Positions 14,803 to 23,946 of a DNA stretch of 35,223 bases are shown one piece after another. The translations under genes and the position numbers were made by a program. The stretch's first letter is position 1, and each line of letters starts with the position of its first letter. The notes beneath the pieces are model-generated. The model did not search any database. It saw only the letters and a program-made list of their open reading frames with translations, and had not been told where the DNA came from. The DNA is from Clostridiaceae bacterium (GTDB taxonomy: Bacteria; Bacillota; Clostridia; Acetivibrionales; DUMC01). Where the stretch lies: assembly GCA_012840075.1 (NCBI GenBank), contig DUMC01000055.1, positions 1 through 35,223 on the forward strand, in the 5' to 3' direction.

Positions 14803-14831
14803 TTGACGATATCGATAATAGCTGGTATAAT
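14803..14831 (+). promoter_or_regulatory. Sigma-A promoter of tRNA-Cys
   Basis: TTGACG (14803-14808), a 17-bp spacer and a perfect TATAAT (14826-14831). A T-rich stretch (14790-14798) upstream may act as an UP element. Confidence 0.85.
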
Positions 14832-14947
14832 GTTTTTGCAAGTGATGAATTTTATGTTTTTTGCGAAAGGTGATAAATTTAAATAGCTAAAAGTATAGCT
14901 AAAAGTAAATATTTTAAGTGGCAATAAGCAGCCACAAAGCAAGCAGC

Positions 14948-15022
<75 letters not shown>

Positions 15023-15023
15023 G

Positions 15024-15057
15024 AACCTACGGAATTAATAGTTTCGTAGGTTTTTTT
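15024..15057 (+). terminator. Rho-independent terminator of tRNA-Cys
   Basis: An 11-bp stem with one G-T pair (15024-15034 with 15042-15052), a 7-base loop and a run of seven T. Confidence 0.88.
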
Positions 15058-15112
15058 ATTGCTTTTATATTAAAATTTATACAGGAACTTTTTAACTATA
15101 GAAGTTTTGTAA

Positions 15113-15874
15113 TTATATAGGAAGTTTTGTAATTAAATACCCTCCTGCAACCAAACTTAAAAAATTTGCAACTATTACGTATAGAAATGTTATAAGGGAA
15201 TTGCGTTCTTTTACGGATACTAAATATGCGAAAGATTCTACAATGAAGATGCGAATTTCTGCAAATATTAAGCTTAATATAATATAGCTTTGTAAAGGAG
15301 AAGCTCCGTTAATCCATATGTTTAAAGCACCTTGTGTACCAAGGTTGATTAATATGAAGGCAATCCATGACCTTTTCTGCCGGTATCCGAATAGGTAAAA
15401 AACAATGCCTTCTATTAATAGCGTAAAAATCACCCTGGCAGATACCAACACACTTGACCTGACAAGTGATTTTCCTGGGGTTAAGGTTTGATTTTTTAAA
15501 TCGAGAGTATATATATTATTGTAGTATTTTAGAGGCTTATCCAGAGATATTTCAAATGAACTGTTACCTGTAGCAACTTTTATTGTATAATCACCTGCAG
15601 TCTTTATATCCATTGAGTAAAAAGTATAATAACTTTCAAATAATTTATCCGTTCTTTTGGCTTTTACGAGAGTATGTACTGACCCCATGCTAATTTCCAG
15701 ATCTTCCGGGGCATTGAAGACTATGATTAAAATTGACGGAGGTTCTGCCGCATTTGCATAACAAATTAATGTATGTATTGAAAAAGCTAATGTTAAAATA
15801 ATGAAGAAAAACAAAAGCTTGCTATTTATGGTTTTTATTATAAGAAAAAATGAAGAACTGATTTTAGTAAGCAA
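15113..15874 (-). CDS. Exported membrane protein of unknown function
   Basis: The start is a TTG at 15874 behind a perfect GGAGGTG with 6-base spacing. The 253-residue product has a hydrophobic N-terminal signal or anchor (residues ~20-38, possible cleavage after YANA), then ~90 residues of beta-rich extracytoplasmic sequence (ILIIVFNAPEDLEISMGSV, TIKVATGNSSFEISLDKP). About four membrane helices make up the C-terminal half. It is the only minus-strand gene between tRNA-Met and tyrA, and no neighbour is close enough to share its transcript. I do not recognise the family. A sensor- or carbohydrate-type exported domain on a membrane anchor is one reading, but no motif supports a function. A short sequence, GGAAGTTTTGTAATTA, is repeated where the C-terminus ends. 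Confidence 0.75.
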   Translation of the reverse strand: MLTKISSSFFLIIKTINSKLLFFFIILTLAFSIHTLICYANAAEPPSILIIVFNAPEDLEISMGSVHTLVKAKRTDKLFESYYTFYSMDIKTAGDYTIKVATGNSSFEISLDKPLKYYNNIYTLDLKNQTLTPGKSLVRSSVLVSARVIFTLLIEGIVFYLFGYRQKRSWIAFILINLGTQGALNIWINGASPLQSYIILSLIFAEIRIFIVESFAYLVSVKERNSLITFLYVIVANFLSLVAGGYLITKLPI

Positions 15875-16292
15875 AATTACACCTCCGAATGGTCCAGATA
15901 TACTAGATGTTTTATATACTATGTGTTTAATTCTACCTGATTTTTAATACCATTTCAATAATCAAAAGATTTAGCTTTCAAAATCTTCAAAATTTGACTT
16001 TCAAAATCTCTAAATTTAGCTTTGTAATTTTAAATTGGTATTTTTCAACTGATAATTGCTTTTTAAAAATTGAAATTTGATAGCTGTTTTTCAGATGAAT
16101 TTTCGAAGTAGTTCATATTTAGTTCATATTTTCTATTTATAATATTAAATTGCACTATTATAAAATTTAATTTATTGTTATGTTGGATATAGTAAATTAA
16201 TAATTACATAATTAAATTTTAAATATAAGTAAAATTAAGTTTTAAATCAAATATAAATTTAAATAAAAAATGATGACTAAGTGGGTGTGGGT
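15875..16292. other. Divergent intergenic region with three 23-bp repeats
   Basis: No gene is visible. It carries the 23-bp repeats (15969-16034), a doubled GTTCATATTT motif (around 16110-16130) and very AT-rich sequence. I cannot single out a convincing promoter for the exporter genes. Confidence 0.5.
15969..16034. repeat. Three degenerate tandem 23-bp repeats
   Basis: Copies at 15969-15991, 15992-16014 and 16015-16034 share ATTT(AG/GA)CTTTCAAAATC, the third being the most diverged (TTTAGCTTTGTAATTTTAAA). They lie in the gap between the divergent orphan membrane gene and the exporter operon. Confidence 0.65.
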
Positions 16293-17624
16293 ATGAAGAA
16301 GAGAAAGATCATTATATGGTGTGTAGTTATATTTGCCGTGATAATCATATTTTTTGGTTTAAGACTTTCTATGATCAGGGCATTGGAACAAGTAGAAATA
16401 CGGACTCATACTTTGGAGAAGACTGATCTTATGGACTCGGTCTTCGTATCCGGCACAATTTTAAGTAGCAATACAAAGTATGTGTATTCAAATGTGGCAA
16501 GTTATTCTATAAAAGAAGTATATGTTGAGGTCGGGGATAAAGTAAAAGCAGGGGATATTCTAGCTCGACTTGATACAACTTCTCTTGAACTTGATATAAA
16601 GCAAACGGAACTGAATATAAAAAATGCTGAAGAGTCGCTTAAAAATGAAAAAGCATCTATTGAGACTAATTTGCAAAAAGCTTTAAATAATCTGGAGTTA
16701 GCTTTACTTGACCTTGAGGAAGCCAAAAAAAACTATGAAAAGATAAAAACGAAATACGAAGCTTCGGCAAGTACCGAAGATGAATTTTCCAAAGCAAAAA
16801 CAGCGCTGGAAAAAGCCCAGATTGCTTATGACAATGCCCTTGTTACTCTAGAGGATGTTAAAAACAGAAGTACAGCATCAATAGAAAATAACATTGAAAT
16901 ACAAAAAGCAACTTTAGAAAAACAGAAAAAAATACTTAATGATTCCATAATAGTTTCTCCTATAGACGGAACGGTCACAATGGTAAATGCTAAAGAAAAC
17001 GGACCAGCATCGGGCTTATTATTTGTAATAGAGGACACTGAGAATCTAATTGCATCTACTGCAATTGGAGAATATGATATAGGATTTATAAAAGTTGGAC
17101 AGGAGGTTATAGTAAAAGCTGACGGCTTAGGAGATAAAGAAATAAAAGGCGTTGTTTCGGAAATATCTCCTACCGCTATGAAGGATGCAAGTGGGAATAC
17201 GGCTTCTACCTCCAATGTTCAATTTGAAACAAAAATCACATTGACGGAAAAAGATCCGAATTTGAAGATAGGTATGAATGTGAGGCTTACTATTATATTA
17301 GAAGAAAAGAATGATGTTTATTCGGTACCCTATGATGCGGTGGTAACGGAAGATGACGGAAACCAATATATTTATGTACTTGAGGGAGAAAAAGATCAAT
17401 CCCAAAGCGGATTGCCAAGTTTATTAAGGACTGGGCTGCGAGATATTAATGCGAGAAAAATACAAGTTCAAACAGGGCTTGAAACTGATATGTATGTTGA
17501 AATTATATCATCTGAATTGGAAGATGGAATGAGAGTTATCGCTGATCCTTCACAAATTCAATTTGCATCTCTCAGGAGCGCAAGACAAAACCGCCTCCTT
17601 AGGAGACTTAGAGATGGCTTTTGA
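16293..17624 (+). CDS. MacA-like membrane fusion protein (efflux adaptor subunit)
   Basis: This 443-residue HlyD/MacA-type adaptor anchors in the membrane and projects outward to work with the ABC exporter encoded next. After an N-terminal membrane segment (IIIWCVVIFAVIIIFFGL) come a first biotinyl-lipoyl half (VYVEVGDKVKAGDILARLDTTSL), a long coiled coil (about residues 95-220, ALEKAQIAYDNALVTLEDVK), the second lipoyl half (IVSPIDGTVTMVNAKENG) and beta-barrel regions (GLGDKEIKGVVSEISPT). I prefer the ATG at 16293; a GTG four codons earlier is in frame, and the ribosome-binding site is weak in both cases. It forms a three-gene unit with the ATPase and permease. Substrate is unknown; peptide or lipid-like molecules are usual for the family. 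Confidence 0.9.
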   Translation: MKKRKIIIWCVVIFAVIIIFFGLRLSMIRALEQVEIRTHTLEKTDLMDSVFVSGTILSSNTKYVYSNVASYSIKEVYVEVGDKVKAGDILARLDTTSLELDIKQTELNIKNAEESLKNEKASIETNLQKALNNLELALLDLEEAKKNYEKIKTKYEASASTEDEFSKAKTALEKAQIAYDNALVTLEDVKNRSTASIENNIEIQKATLEKQKKILNDSIIVSPIDGTVTMVNAKENGPASGLLFVIEDTENLIASTAIGEYDIGFIKVGQEVIVKADGLGDKEIKGVVSEISPTAMKDASGNTASTSNVQFETKITLTEKDPNLKIGMNVRLTIILEEKNDVYSVPYDAVVTEDDGNQYIYVLEGEKDQSQSGLPSLLRTGLRDINARKIQVQTGLETDMYVEIISSELEDGMRVIADPSQIQFASLRSARQNRLLRRLRDGF

Positions 17625-17753
17625 TTTCGCTTAATTTTAGCTGCACCGGTGCCGTTATTTGTATGAAAGAATTTGCGGCTATTAGAAGGAAGTTGTTGCT
17701 ATTATTTGCATATTTTCAGGTATGGGCAGATGATTGAAGGGAGGTGCGGGTAG

Positions 17754-18446
17754 ATGATTGAAGTAAGGAATCTGGTAAAGAAATATTTTGCAGGTACTCC
17801 AAATGAAATTCTTGCACTGGATAACATCAATTTAAAAATTGAAGATGGTGAGTTTGTAGCACTTGTCGGTGCATCGGGTTCCGGAAAGTCAACTTTTATG
17901 AATATAATAGGTGCTCTTGATCGTCCTACCCAAGGGGAATATCTAATTGACGGCATCCCTGTCCACACCATGACTCAAAATCAACTGTCAGATATACGTA
18001 ATAAAAAAATAGGATTCGTTTTTCAATCTTTTAATTTGATAGCGCGTTCAAATGCGTTGAAGAATGTGGAACTACCCATGCTATATGCAGGCGTTTCCGG
18101 AAGAGAACGTGCAAGGCGTGCAAAGGAACTTTTAGAACTCGTAGGAATGGGGGACAGGCTTTATCATTTACCTAATGAGCTTTCAGGAGGACAAAAACAA
18201 AGGGTTGCTATAGCCAGGGCTCTGGCAAATGATCCTTCAATTATACTTGCTGATGAACCGACAGGGTCATTGGATTCCAAAACCGGAATTTTGATTATGA
18301 ATATATTTAAGGAAATACACAGGGAAAAAAAGAAGACTATTTTAATTGTTACCCATAATCCCGATGTTGCGAAAATGACTCAGCGGATTATTACAATCAA
18401 AGACGGAAAGATAGTAAGTGATGTGCCCAACACTCCGGTGGCATAA
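17754..18446 (+). CDS. MacB/LolD-type ABC transporter ATP-binding protein
   Basis: This 230-residue ATPase powers the adaptor-permease complex. Walker A is GASGSGKST, the Q-loop region is VFQSFNLIARSNALKNVELPM, the signature is LSGGQKQRVAIARAL, Walker B is IILADEPTGSLD and the H-loop is THNP. The FNL..R.. pattern after the Q-loop is typical of the MacB/LolD/FtsE group, which uses mechanotransmission rather than direct transport. GGGAGGTG precedes the ATG. The bases just upstream partly duplicate the start region (AGATGATTGAAG occurs twice), and the upstream copy is probably not used. It lies 129 bp after the adaptor gene and 116 bp before the chosen permease start. Confidence 0.94.
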   Translation: MIEVRNLVKKYFAGTPNEILALDNINLKIEDGEFVALVGASGSGKSTFMNIIGALDRPTQGEYLIDGIPVHTMTQNQLSDIRNKKIGFVFQSFNLIARSNALKNVELPMLYAGVSGRERARRAKELLELVGMGDRLYHLPNELSGGQKQRVAIARALANDPSIILADEPTGSLDSKTGILIMNIFKEIHREKKKTILIVTHNPDVAKMTQRIITIKDGKIVSDVPNTPVA

Positions 18447-18562
18447 AAAGATAAGTGAATTATTCAAGCTTAATGCAGTTTATTTTCTTTGCATTTACAT
18501 CGTTTTATCGTACGGTAAAGGTACCGTACAGTATAGAGGCACCATATAGTGGAGGTGATGTG

Positions 18563-19825
18563 ATGTTTTTTAAGGAAAATTTAATACAAGCATTGGAAAG
18601 CTTAAAAGCAAATAAAATGCGCTCTTTTTTGACAATGCTTGGTATAATTATAGGCATAGCATCGGTTATTGCAATAATAACAGTGGGGAATTCTCTCTCT
18701 TCTTCTATTACAACTGAGATGCAAAGACTTGGTGCCAATAATTTTATGGTTATTGTAAGAGAAAAAGGCAACCGTTTTTCCATGCCAGGTTCAGGTTCAG
18801 TGGCCAGGGAAGAGGATCTTATAAGCGATGACATGTTGGAAATGTTTCAGGAGTATTATAATGATCAGGTCAATGCCATAAGCCTTAGTGAAACATTGGG
18901 TTCAGGTCAGGTGAAAGATGGAAGGTTATATGCTAATGTGTCGGTTACCGGCGTTAATCCCGGGTATATGCTGGTTAATGATGTAAAAATGATAAGCGGA
19001 AGATTTATTAATGAACGGGATGTGGCAGGAAGAAAAAGCGTAGCTGTTGTTTCCGATAGACTTGTGAAAAATATTTTTGGTGAAAATGTGGATCCTTTAG
19101 GGAAGGAAATAAAACTTTATGATTCCAGGGGCATTAGGACATTTGTAATAGTAGGAGTTTATGAATATCAAGAGTCAGCAATGTTTATGGCGTATTCATC
19201 TTTACCGGAAAAAGATATAAGGACTTACATGTATGTCCCCGTTACGCTGGTGAAGCAGGAAAAATCAACAAGCAATTATTCTACCGTAACTATCATGAGC
19301 AAGCCCGGGGTGGATGCTGATAAATTTGAAGAAGATATTGAAAATTTTTTCAATAAATTTTACGAGAGGAATCCAAAATGGGAAATAGCTGCGATTAGCA
19401 TGTCCAGTCAAATTGAGATAGCAGCAACAATTATGAACACCGTATCCACAGCTGTAGCGGTAATTGCTGCAATATCCCTCCTTGTAGGAGGCATAGGTGT
19501 AATGAATATCATGTTGGTATCCGTCACTGAAAGGACCAGGGAAATCGGTATCAGGAAAGCTTTAGGAGCAAAAAATTTCCACGTACGTATGCAATTTATA
19601 ACTGAAGCTATGATAATTTCTCTTATTGGAGGTATTATCGGCCTTATTTTAGGGCTCATAATGGGAAGCATTGGAAGTACACTTATAAATACTGAGCCTG
19701 TATTTACATTCCCGACTATAATTGTCACAATTATTTTCTCAATGGCAATAGGTGTTTTCTTTGGTTACTACCCTGCCAATAAGGCAGCAATGCTTGATCC
19801 TATAGAAGCTTTGAGGTATGAGTGA
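18563..19825 (+). CDS. MacB/FtsX-type ABC transporter permease
   Basis: The start is the ATG at 18563 (420 residues), preceded by a strong GGAGGTGAT at 18551-18559. The frame runs back to a GTG at 18455, but that part has no ribosome-binding site and does not look like the family. The domain order is typical: N-terminal helix (MRSFLTMLGIIIGIASVIAI), a large extracytoplasmic MacB domain of ~220 residues (GRFINERDVAGRKSVAVVSD), then the FtsX-like C-terminal membrane domain (GGIGVMNIMLVSVTERTREI and ALGA). The ending PIEALRYE is also typical. With the two preceding genes it forms a MacAB-like exporter. Confidence 0.93.
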   Translation: MFFKENLIQALESLKANKMRSFLTMLGIIIGIASVIAIITVGNSLSSSITTEMQRLGANNFMVIVREKGNRFSMPGSGSVAREEDLISDDMLEMFQEYYNDQVNAISLSETLGSGQVKDGRLYANVSVTGVNPGYMLVNDVKMISGRFINERDVAGRKSVAVVSDRLVKNIFGENVDPLGKEIKLYDSRGIRTFVIVGVYEYQESAMFMAYSSLPEKDIRTYMYVPVTLVKQEKSTSNYSTVTIMSKPGVDADKFEEDIENFFNKFYERNPKWEIAAISMSSQIEIAATIMNTVSTAVAVIAAISLLVGGIGVMNIMLVSVTERTREIGIRKALGAKNFHVRMQFITEAMIISLIGGIIGLILGLIMGSIGSTLINTEPVFTFPTIIVTIIFSMAIGVFFGYYPANKAAMLDPIEALRYE

Positions 19826-19914
19826 TTAAGTAATTTTAGTAATTAAGTAATTCAAGTAGATTTAAGCAATTAAGTAATTAAGCAAATAAGCAAATAAGCA
19901 ATTAAGTAATTTAG
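19821..19914. repeat. 8-bp microsatellite-like tandem repeat
   Basis: About ten degenerate copies of an 8-bp unit, AGTAATTA or AGCAATTA (also AGCAAATA), start in the last codons of the permease gene and run into the gap before the SLH gene. The regular unit suggests slippage; no function is evident. Confidence 0.7.
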
Positions 19915-19986
19915 TGGTATGAATAATTTATATGAATATTCTAGTAATTTATATTAACAAATATGAGCAGGTTTGGGGGTATATTT

Positions 19987-22900
19987 ATGAGCAAAACTTT
20001 CAGCAAGTATTCTGACGGGAATAATTCTAACAGAATCAAAAAGAAACTTATCAATGTTAATGCTAAATCTATTGTAGCTATCATACTTCTCATATTCATG
20101 CTTGCAATGGTCATAATAACTACAATACTTCCATTTGCTGAGATAGTTAATGCGGAGTCGATAATAGAATTATCAGGCGAGAGGGTAAGATTGATAAGTG
20201 AGGGAAATACTGATGTTAGTTTAAAAATTACGGCTGTTAATCAGGAATTAGTTAATGGATGGTATTTGGATGTTCCGGAAAATTCCATATATGCTGACGC
20301 ACTGAAAAGACTTACTGTTCTTGGAATATTTCAAGGAGGAATCAATAATGTTTTCAGACCGGATGACGTTTTGACCAGGGAAGAGTTGGCTAAACTTATA
20401 ATTGCTGCATCAGGATTAGAAGAAACAGTAAATAGTTCAGGTGTTTTCAAAGTGGATTTGAATGCAGGAAAAAGCATTTTCCCCGACGTTTCTTCCGACA
20501 GATGGTCGAGCAAGTATATAAAGGCTGTAGTAGAATACGGGTATATGGGAGGGATGGCTGACGGAAACTTCCATCCGACCAGGGGAGTTTCATATGCTGA
20601 AATGTGCACCATCCTGGTTAAGGTACTTGGATATACCGAACAAGACCTGATAGGAGAATGGCCGGTTAATTATATTGATAAAGCAATTAAATTGGGTTTA
20701 TGCGAAGGTTTAAGTTTTAGCAGAGACGATAGGGTTCCGAGATGGGCTGCTGCAATAATGATTGATAAATTGTTGGAAACAAATATAAAAAGTGCTTCCA
20801 TCAGCGGGGAAAACAAAACATACTCCGAACATGCAGGTTTATACGCAAAATATATAATTCTCGCAACGTCTGAGACATCTTCAAGACTGGCAGATAATCA
20901 GGTTCAAACGGATAAAGGAATATTTTACATTTACGATAAAAAACAAAAACCGGAAGTAGGAAATGTATATCAACTAAAAGTGGAAAATGACATTATCAAG
21001 AAAGTATATAACAAGCTAAAATCTACCGTACAAATCAAAGTTGAAAGCTTCGGCAACAATAAAATTACATATGTTGAAGAAGGCATAAGCAGCGAAAATA
21101 AGAGCATGGTATTATCGGAAAAAACAATCTATTATTACAATGGTGTAAGGCAAAGCTATGATAATCTAAAAAATATAATTAAAGAAAATATGATCATGGT
21201 ATTTGCTTATAACGATGATAAGACCGGGTTTGATCATGCCGTAATAATAGATCCTGAGGATTACAGGCTGGGAACATATGTTGAAGCCATAATTCTTGCA
21301 GATTCCAGGATATCTAAGAAACTTGCAACCAACCAGGTACTGACTGATAAAGGAATCTACAAGCTGACCGGTGAAGCATATAACCAAAGACATTTATTGG
21401 AACCCGGAGCAACAATGGGATTTGTCATAAATGACCATGATGAAATAATCAAAATAAGTTCCAAGATTAATCCAACAACCCAAATTACCGTTGAAAGCGC
21501 GGTAGGGACGAGGATTACCTATAAAGAAAATAAGAATGCGGCTTTGGAATATGTGATGACGCTTCCTGAGAAAATAAAATATTATTATAATGGTGCTGAG
21601 TGCAAGTATGAGACCTTAAGAGATATTCTTAAGAAAAATACCTCCATAGTGTTCAGCGGCAATCTCAGCAGTAAATATGAGTACGAAAAATACAATAATG
21701 AATATGAAAAATACAGTAATGAAAAAGATAAATATGACGAGTACGAATATGCTGTTATATTCGATCCGGTGTACAGTGATCCGGAAAGAGTTGTTAATCC
21801 AGATTTATTTGTGCAAAGGAATCAATCATTAGCAGATGTGCCTGTTATTAGAGAAGGTAAAGTGTCATCAATAAAAGATATTAAGCAAAATGATATTGTA
21901 TACCATGTAACTGATATATGGAATAATAACAAATATCTGCTAGCCTTAAACGATCATATAAGCGGCGAGATAACCGACATACTTCCGGATAAAATTACGC
22001 CTAAAACAGTCGGAATAGATGGTGTAATTTTCGAATTGGGGGAGCATTTTAACCCTGCTAAGGTGAATCATAGCATTGGTGCTTTTAATGTTGGTGATGA
22101 AGTAATAGCTTTCTTGGGATATGACGGTAAAATTGTTGATATAGAGTTTCCTGGAAGCGAAGACAACATTAATTTTGCAATTGTTTTAGATGCATATAAA
22201 CAAAGAGTTTCAGATTCAAAAGGAAACACGGAATTTGCATATACAGCCAAGCTTTTAACAGCCGACGGGAAAACGGCAACGTATGATACATTACATGATG
22301 CATCTTCTTATAAGGGTGAGCTTGTACGATACAGATATATTGACGGGAAACTTTATCTCAATACGGTTCCTTTGGTAATACCAAGCAACGTTAAAATAAA
22401 TAAGGGCGAAAGAAAAATTAACTCAGATTATGTAGCTGATAATGTTAAAATATTCAATTTAATATCAAATGAGGAAGGAGAAGAAGCAAGAGCGGAAGTA
22501 TTGGAGTTTAATGATTTGCCTGACGGCAAGTTGCCGGACGGAAAAATACTTTACATCAACAGGGCAGGGGATTTCCAGGATATAAACCTTATAATGACAT
22601 CGGATATCTATGATGAAAAACAAAAACCGGCTATTGTCAAAGATATGAGAATAATTGAAACTGACGGTATCTTTGGGAAATCTTATACTTATACTTACAC
22701 ACTGCTGGTAGGAGACAAGGAATATCAATATAATAAATTAATAGGAAATGCAGGAGTAGGATCAATCGTAGATGTAGAATTGTCATCTAAAGGTATACAA
22801 AAAGTCGGAACGGGCAAAAAAGCGGAAATCGTTGGCACTGTCATTCAAGCCATGGATACTAAAAGGATTAAAATACAGGGCGAAATTCACAAGTTGAAAC

Positions 22901-23061
22901 CGCGCTTTTATATCTACTATATTAACAAGTCGGGAGAAATATCAAAAGTTGATATGGCAGCCATAGAGAAAAACAAAAAGTATGGATCTGTTTCAATATT
23001 CTATGACAAGGATAGATCGGAAGGAGGAATGGTTGAGGCAATAGTTATAAAGGAGAGTTAA
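19987..23061 (+). CDS. Large SLH-domain surface protein with duplicated internal modules
   Basis: I place the start at the ATG at 19987 (1024 residues), since GGGGG lies 7 bases upstream; an ATG 8 codons earlier lacks one. A signal peptide covers about residues 22-50 (VNAES cleavage region). Three SLH domains follow: ~92-150 (YADALKRLTVLGIFQGG), ~164-215 (FPDVSSDRWSSKYIKAVVEYG) and ~224-264 (YIDKAIKLGLCEGL). SLH domains bind pyruvylated cell-wall polysaccharide. Residues ~280-426 and ~427-590 are two copies of one module, each with LA(D/T)NQV(Q/L)TDKGI, a TQI.VES..  segment and YYYNG. A Tyr/Glu/Lys/Asn-rich low-complexity stretch sits near 568-590, then ~430 unrecognised residues. It is not an obvious enzyme; a structural or wall-anchored role is likely. 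Confidence 0.88.
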   Translation: MSKTFSKYSDGNNSNRIKKKLINVNAKSIVAIILLIFMLAMVIITTILPFAEIVNAESIIELSGERVRLISEGNTDVSLKITAVNQELVNGWYLDVPENSIYADALKRLTVLGIFQGGINNVFRPDDVLTREELAKLIIAASGLEETVNSSGVFKVDLNAGKSIFPDVSSDRWSSKYIKAVVEYGYMGGMADGNFHPTRGVSYAEMCTILVKVLGYTEQDLIGEWPVNYIDKAIKLGLCEGLSFSRDDRVPRWAAAIMIDKLLETNIKSASISGENKTYSEHAGLYAKYIILATSETSSRLADNQVQTDKGIFYIYDKKQKPEVGNVYQLKVENDIIKKVYNKLKSTVQIKVESFGNNKITYVEEGISSENKSMVLSEKTIYYYNGVRQSYDNLKNIIKENMIMVFAYNDDKTGFDHAVIIDPEDYRLGTYVEAIILADSRISKKLATNQVLTDKGIYKLTGEAYNQRHLLEPGATMGFVINDHDEIIKISSKINPTTQITVESAVGTRITYKENKNAALEYVMTLPEKIKYYYNGAECKYETLRDILKKNTSIVFSGNLSSKYEYEKYNNEYEKYSNEKDKYDEYEYAVIFDPVYSDPERVVNPDLFVQRNQSLADVPVIREGKVSSIKDIKQNDIVYHVTDIWNNNKYLLALNDHISGEITDILPDKITPKTVGIDGVIFELGEHFNPAKVNHSIGAFNVGDEVIAFLGYDGKIVDIEFPGSEDNINFAIVLDAYKQRVSDSKGNTEFAYTAKLLTADGKTATYDTLHDASSYKGELVRYRYIDGKLYLNTVPLVIPSNVKINKGERKINSDYVADNVKIFNLISNEEGEEARAEVLEFNDLPDGKLPDGKILYINRAGDFQDINLIMTSDIYDEKQKPAIVKDMRIIETDGIFGKSYTYTYTLLVGDKEYQYNKLIGNAGVGSIVDVELSSKGIQKVGTGKKAEIVGTVIQAMDTKRIKIQGEIHKLKPRFYIYYINKSGEISKVDMAAIEKNKKYGSVSIFYDKDRSEGGMVEAIVIKES

Positions 23062-23239
23062 TCATATTGCTCTTGCCTCAAGTCATTATATTTTGATACA
23101 ATTTAAGGGGAATTAAGACAAATCAAGGGTAGTTAAAAACAGCCAGAGGAAGGATTAAGATACTTAAGGGAAATTAATTAAAGTAATTTGGGAATAAATG
23201 TAAAGTAAAATTAAACAATTTTTTGTGGAGGGAGAGCTA

Positions 23240-23848
23240 ATGTTGAAAAATTACATAAAGAACGGGTTGAAAGTTTTAGGGGATTACTGTGCTGGACTTT
23301 TAATCTACTTTATATTATTGTATACCTTTATAGCGATAACAGGAGAGAAATTTTCATTTTGGCTTCCGCTGTATTCAGTATTAATGTTTATAATAATAGC
23401 GCTTTTAATATATTCGGATATGTGGAATCTGGCAGTTAAGGAGAAGAGACCTCAATATGATTTAAATCCTTATCCTATGAAAGGATTGATTATAGGTCTT
23501 ATCGGCTTTTTCCCCATTGTTGTTATTTCTCTTGTTGCATTTTTAGTAAGCTTTAGTGAACCTGTCCTTAATAATTTGAAAGATGCCTTGCTGCATAATA
23601 TATTGTTAGGCCCACTATATTTTGTAATAAGCATTTTCGGCAAAAAGGTTTATGGATATATAATAGGCATGTTGCTTGTTCCGCTTTTTTCAATGTTTGG
23701 TTATTTAATGGGATTTTATGGTAAAACTATAAGAAAAAGAAAGGAAGTTACAATGGAAAAGAAACAGGAGCTTTCGCCGTGGAATCCTTATCGCAAGGAT
23801 ACGGATGATAAAAAGAAAAAGAAGAAAAAGAAGACTAATAGAGTTTAG
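23240..23848 (+). CDS. Small multi-pass membrane protein of unknown function
   Basis: GGAGGGAG (23227-23234) sits before the ATG at 23240, which I take as the start (202 residues); a GTG at 23225 overlaps that site. About four or five membrane helices are visible (CAGLLIYFILLYTFIAI, WLPLYSVLMFIIIALLIY, LIGFFPIVVISLVAFLV, LGPLYFVISIF, MLLVPLFSMFGYLMGF). The C-terminus is a cytoplasmic basic tail ending in a run of lysines (codons AAA/AAG). I do not recognise the family. It is followed 98 bp later by another unrecognised gene in the same direction. Confidence 0.75.
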   Translation: MLKNYIKNGLKVLGDYCAGLLIYFILLYTFIAITGEKFSFWLPLYSVLMFIIIALLIYSDMWNLAVKEKRPQYDLNPYPMKGLIIGLIGFFPIVVISLVAFLVSFSEPVLNNLKDALLHNILLGPLYFVISIFGKKVYGYIIGMLLVPLFSMFGYLMGFYGKTIRKRKEVTMEKKQELSPWNPYRKDTDDKKKKKKKKTNRV

Positions 23849-23946
23849 CTAAAGGCTAATAAAGTTAAACTAATTATAATAAAGCTTATCTTATGAAAAA
23901 GAAGCTTAATTTAAAAAATACAATTGGCAACGGAGGTATGAAGTGA

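Noticed and set aside
18455-18562. A 36-residue N-terminal extension of the MacB-like permease
   Set aside because: No ribosome-binding site precedes the GTG at 18455, while GGAGGTGAT lies directly before the ATG at 18563, which also gives the family-typical N-terminus.
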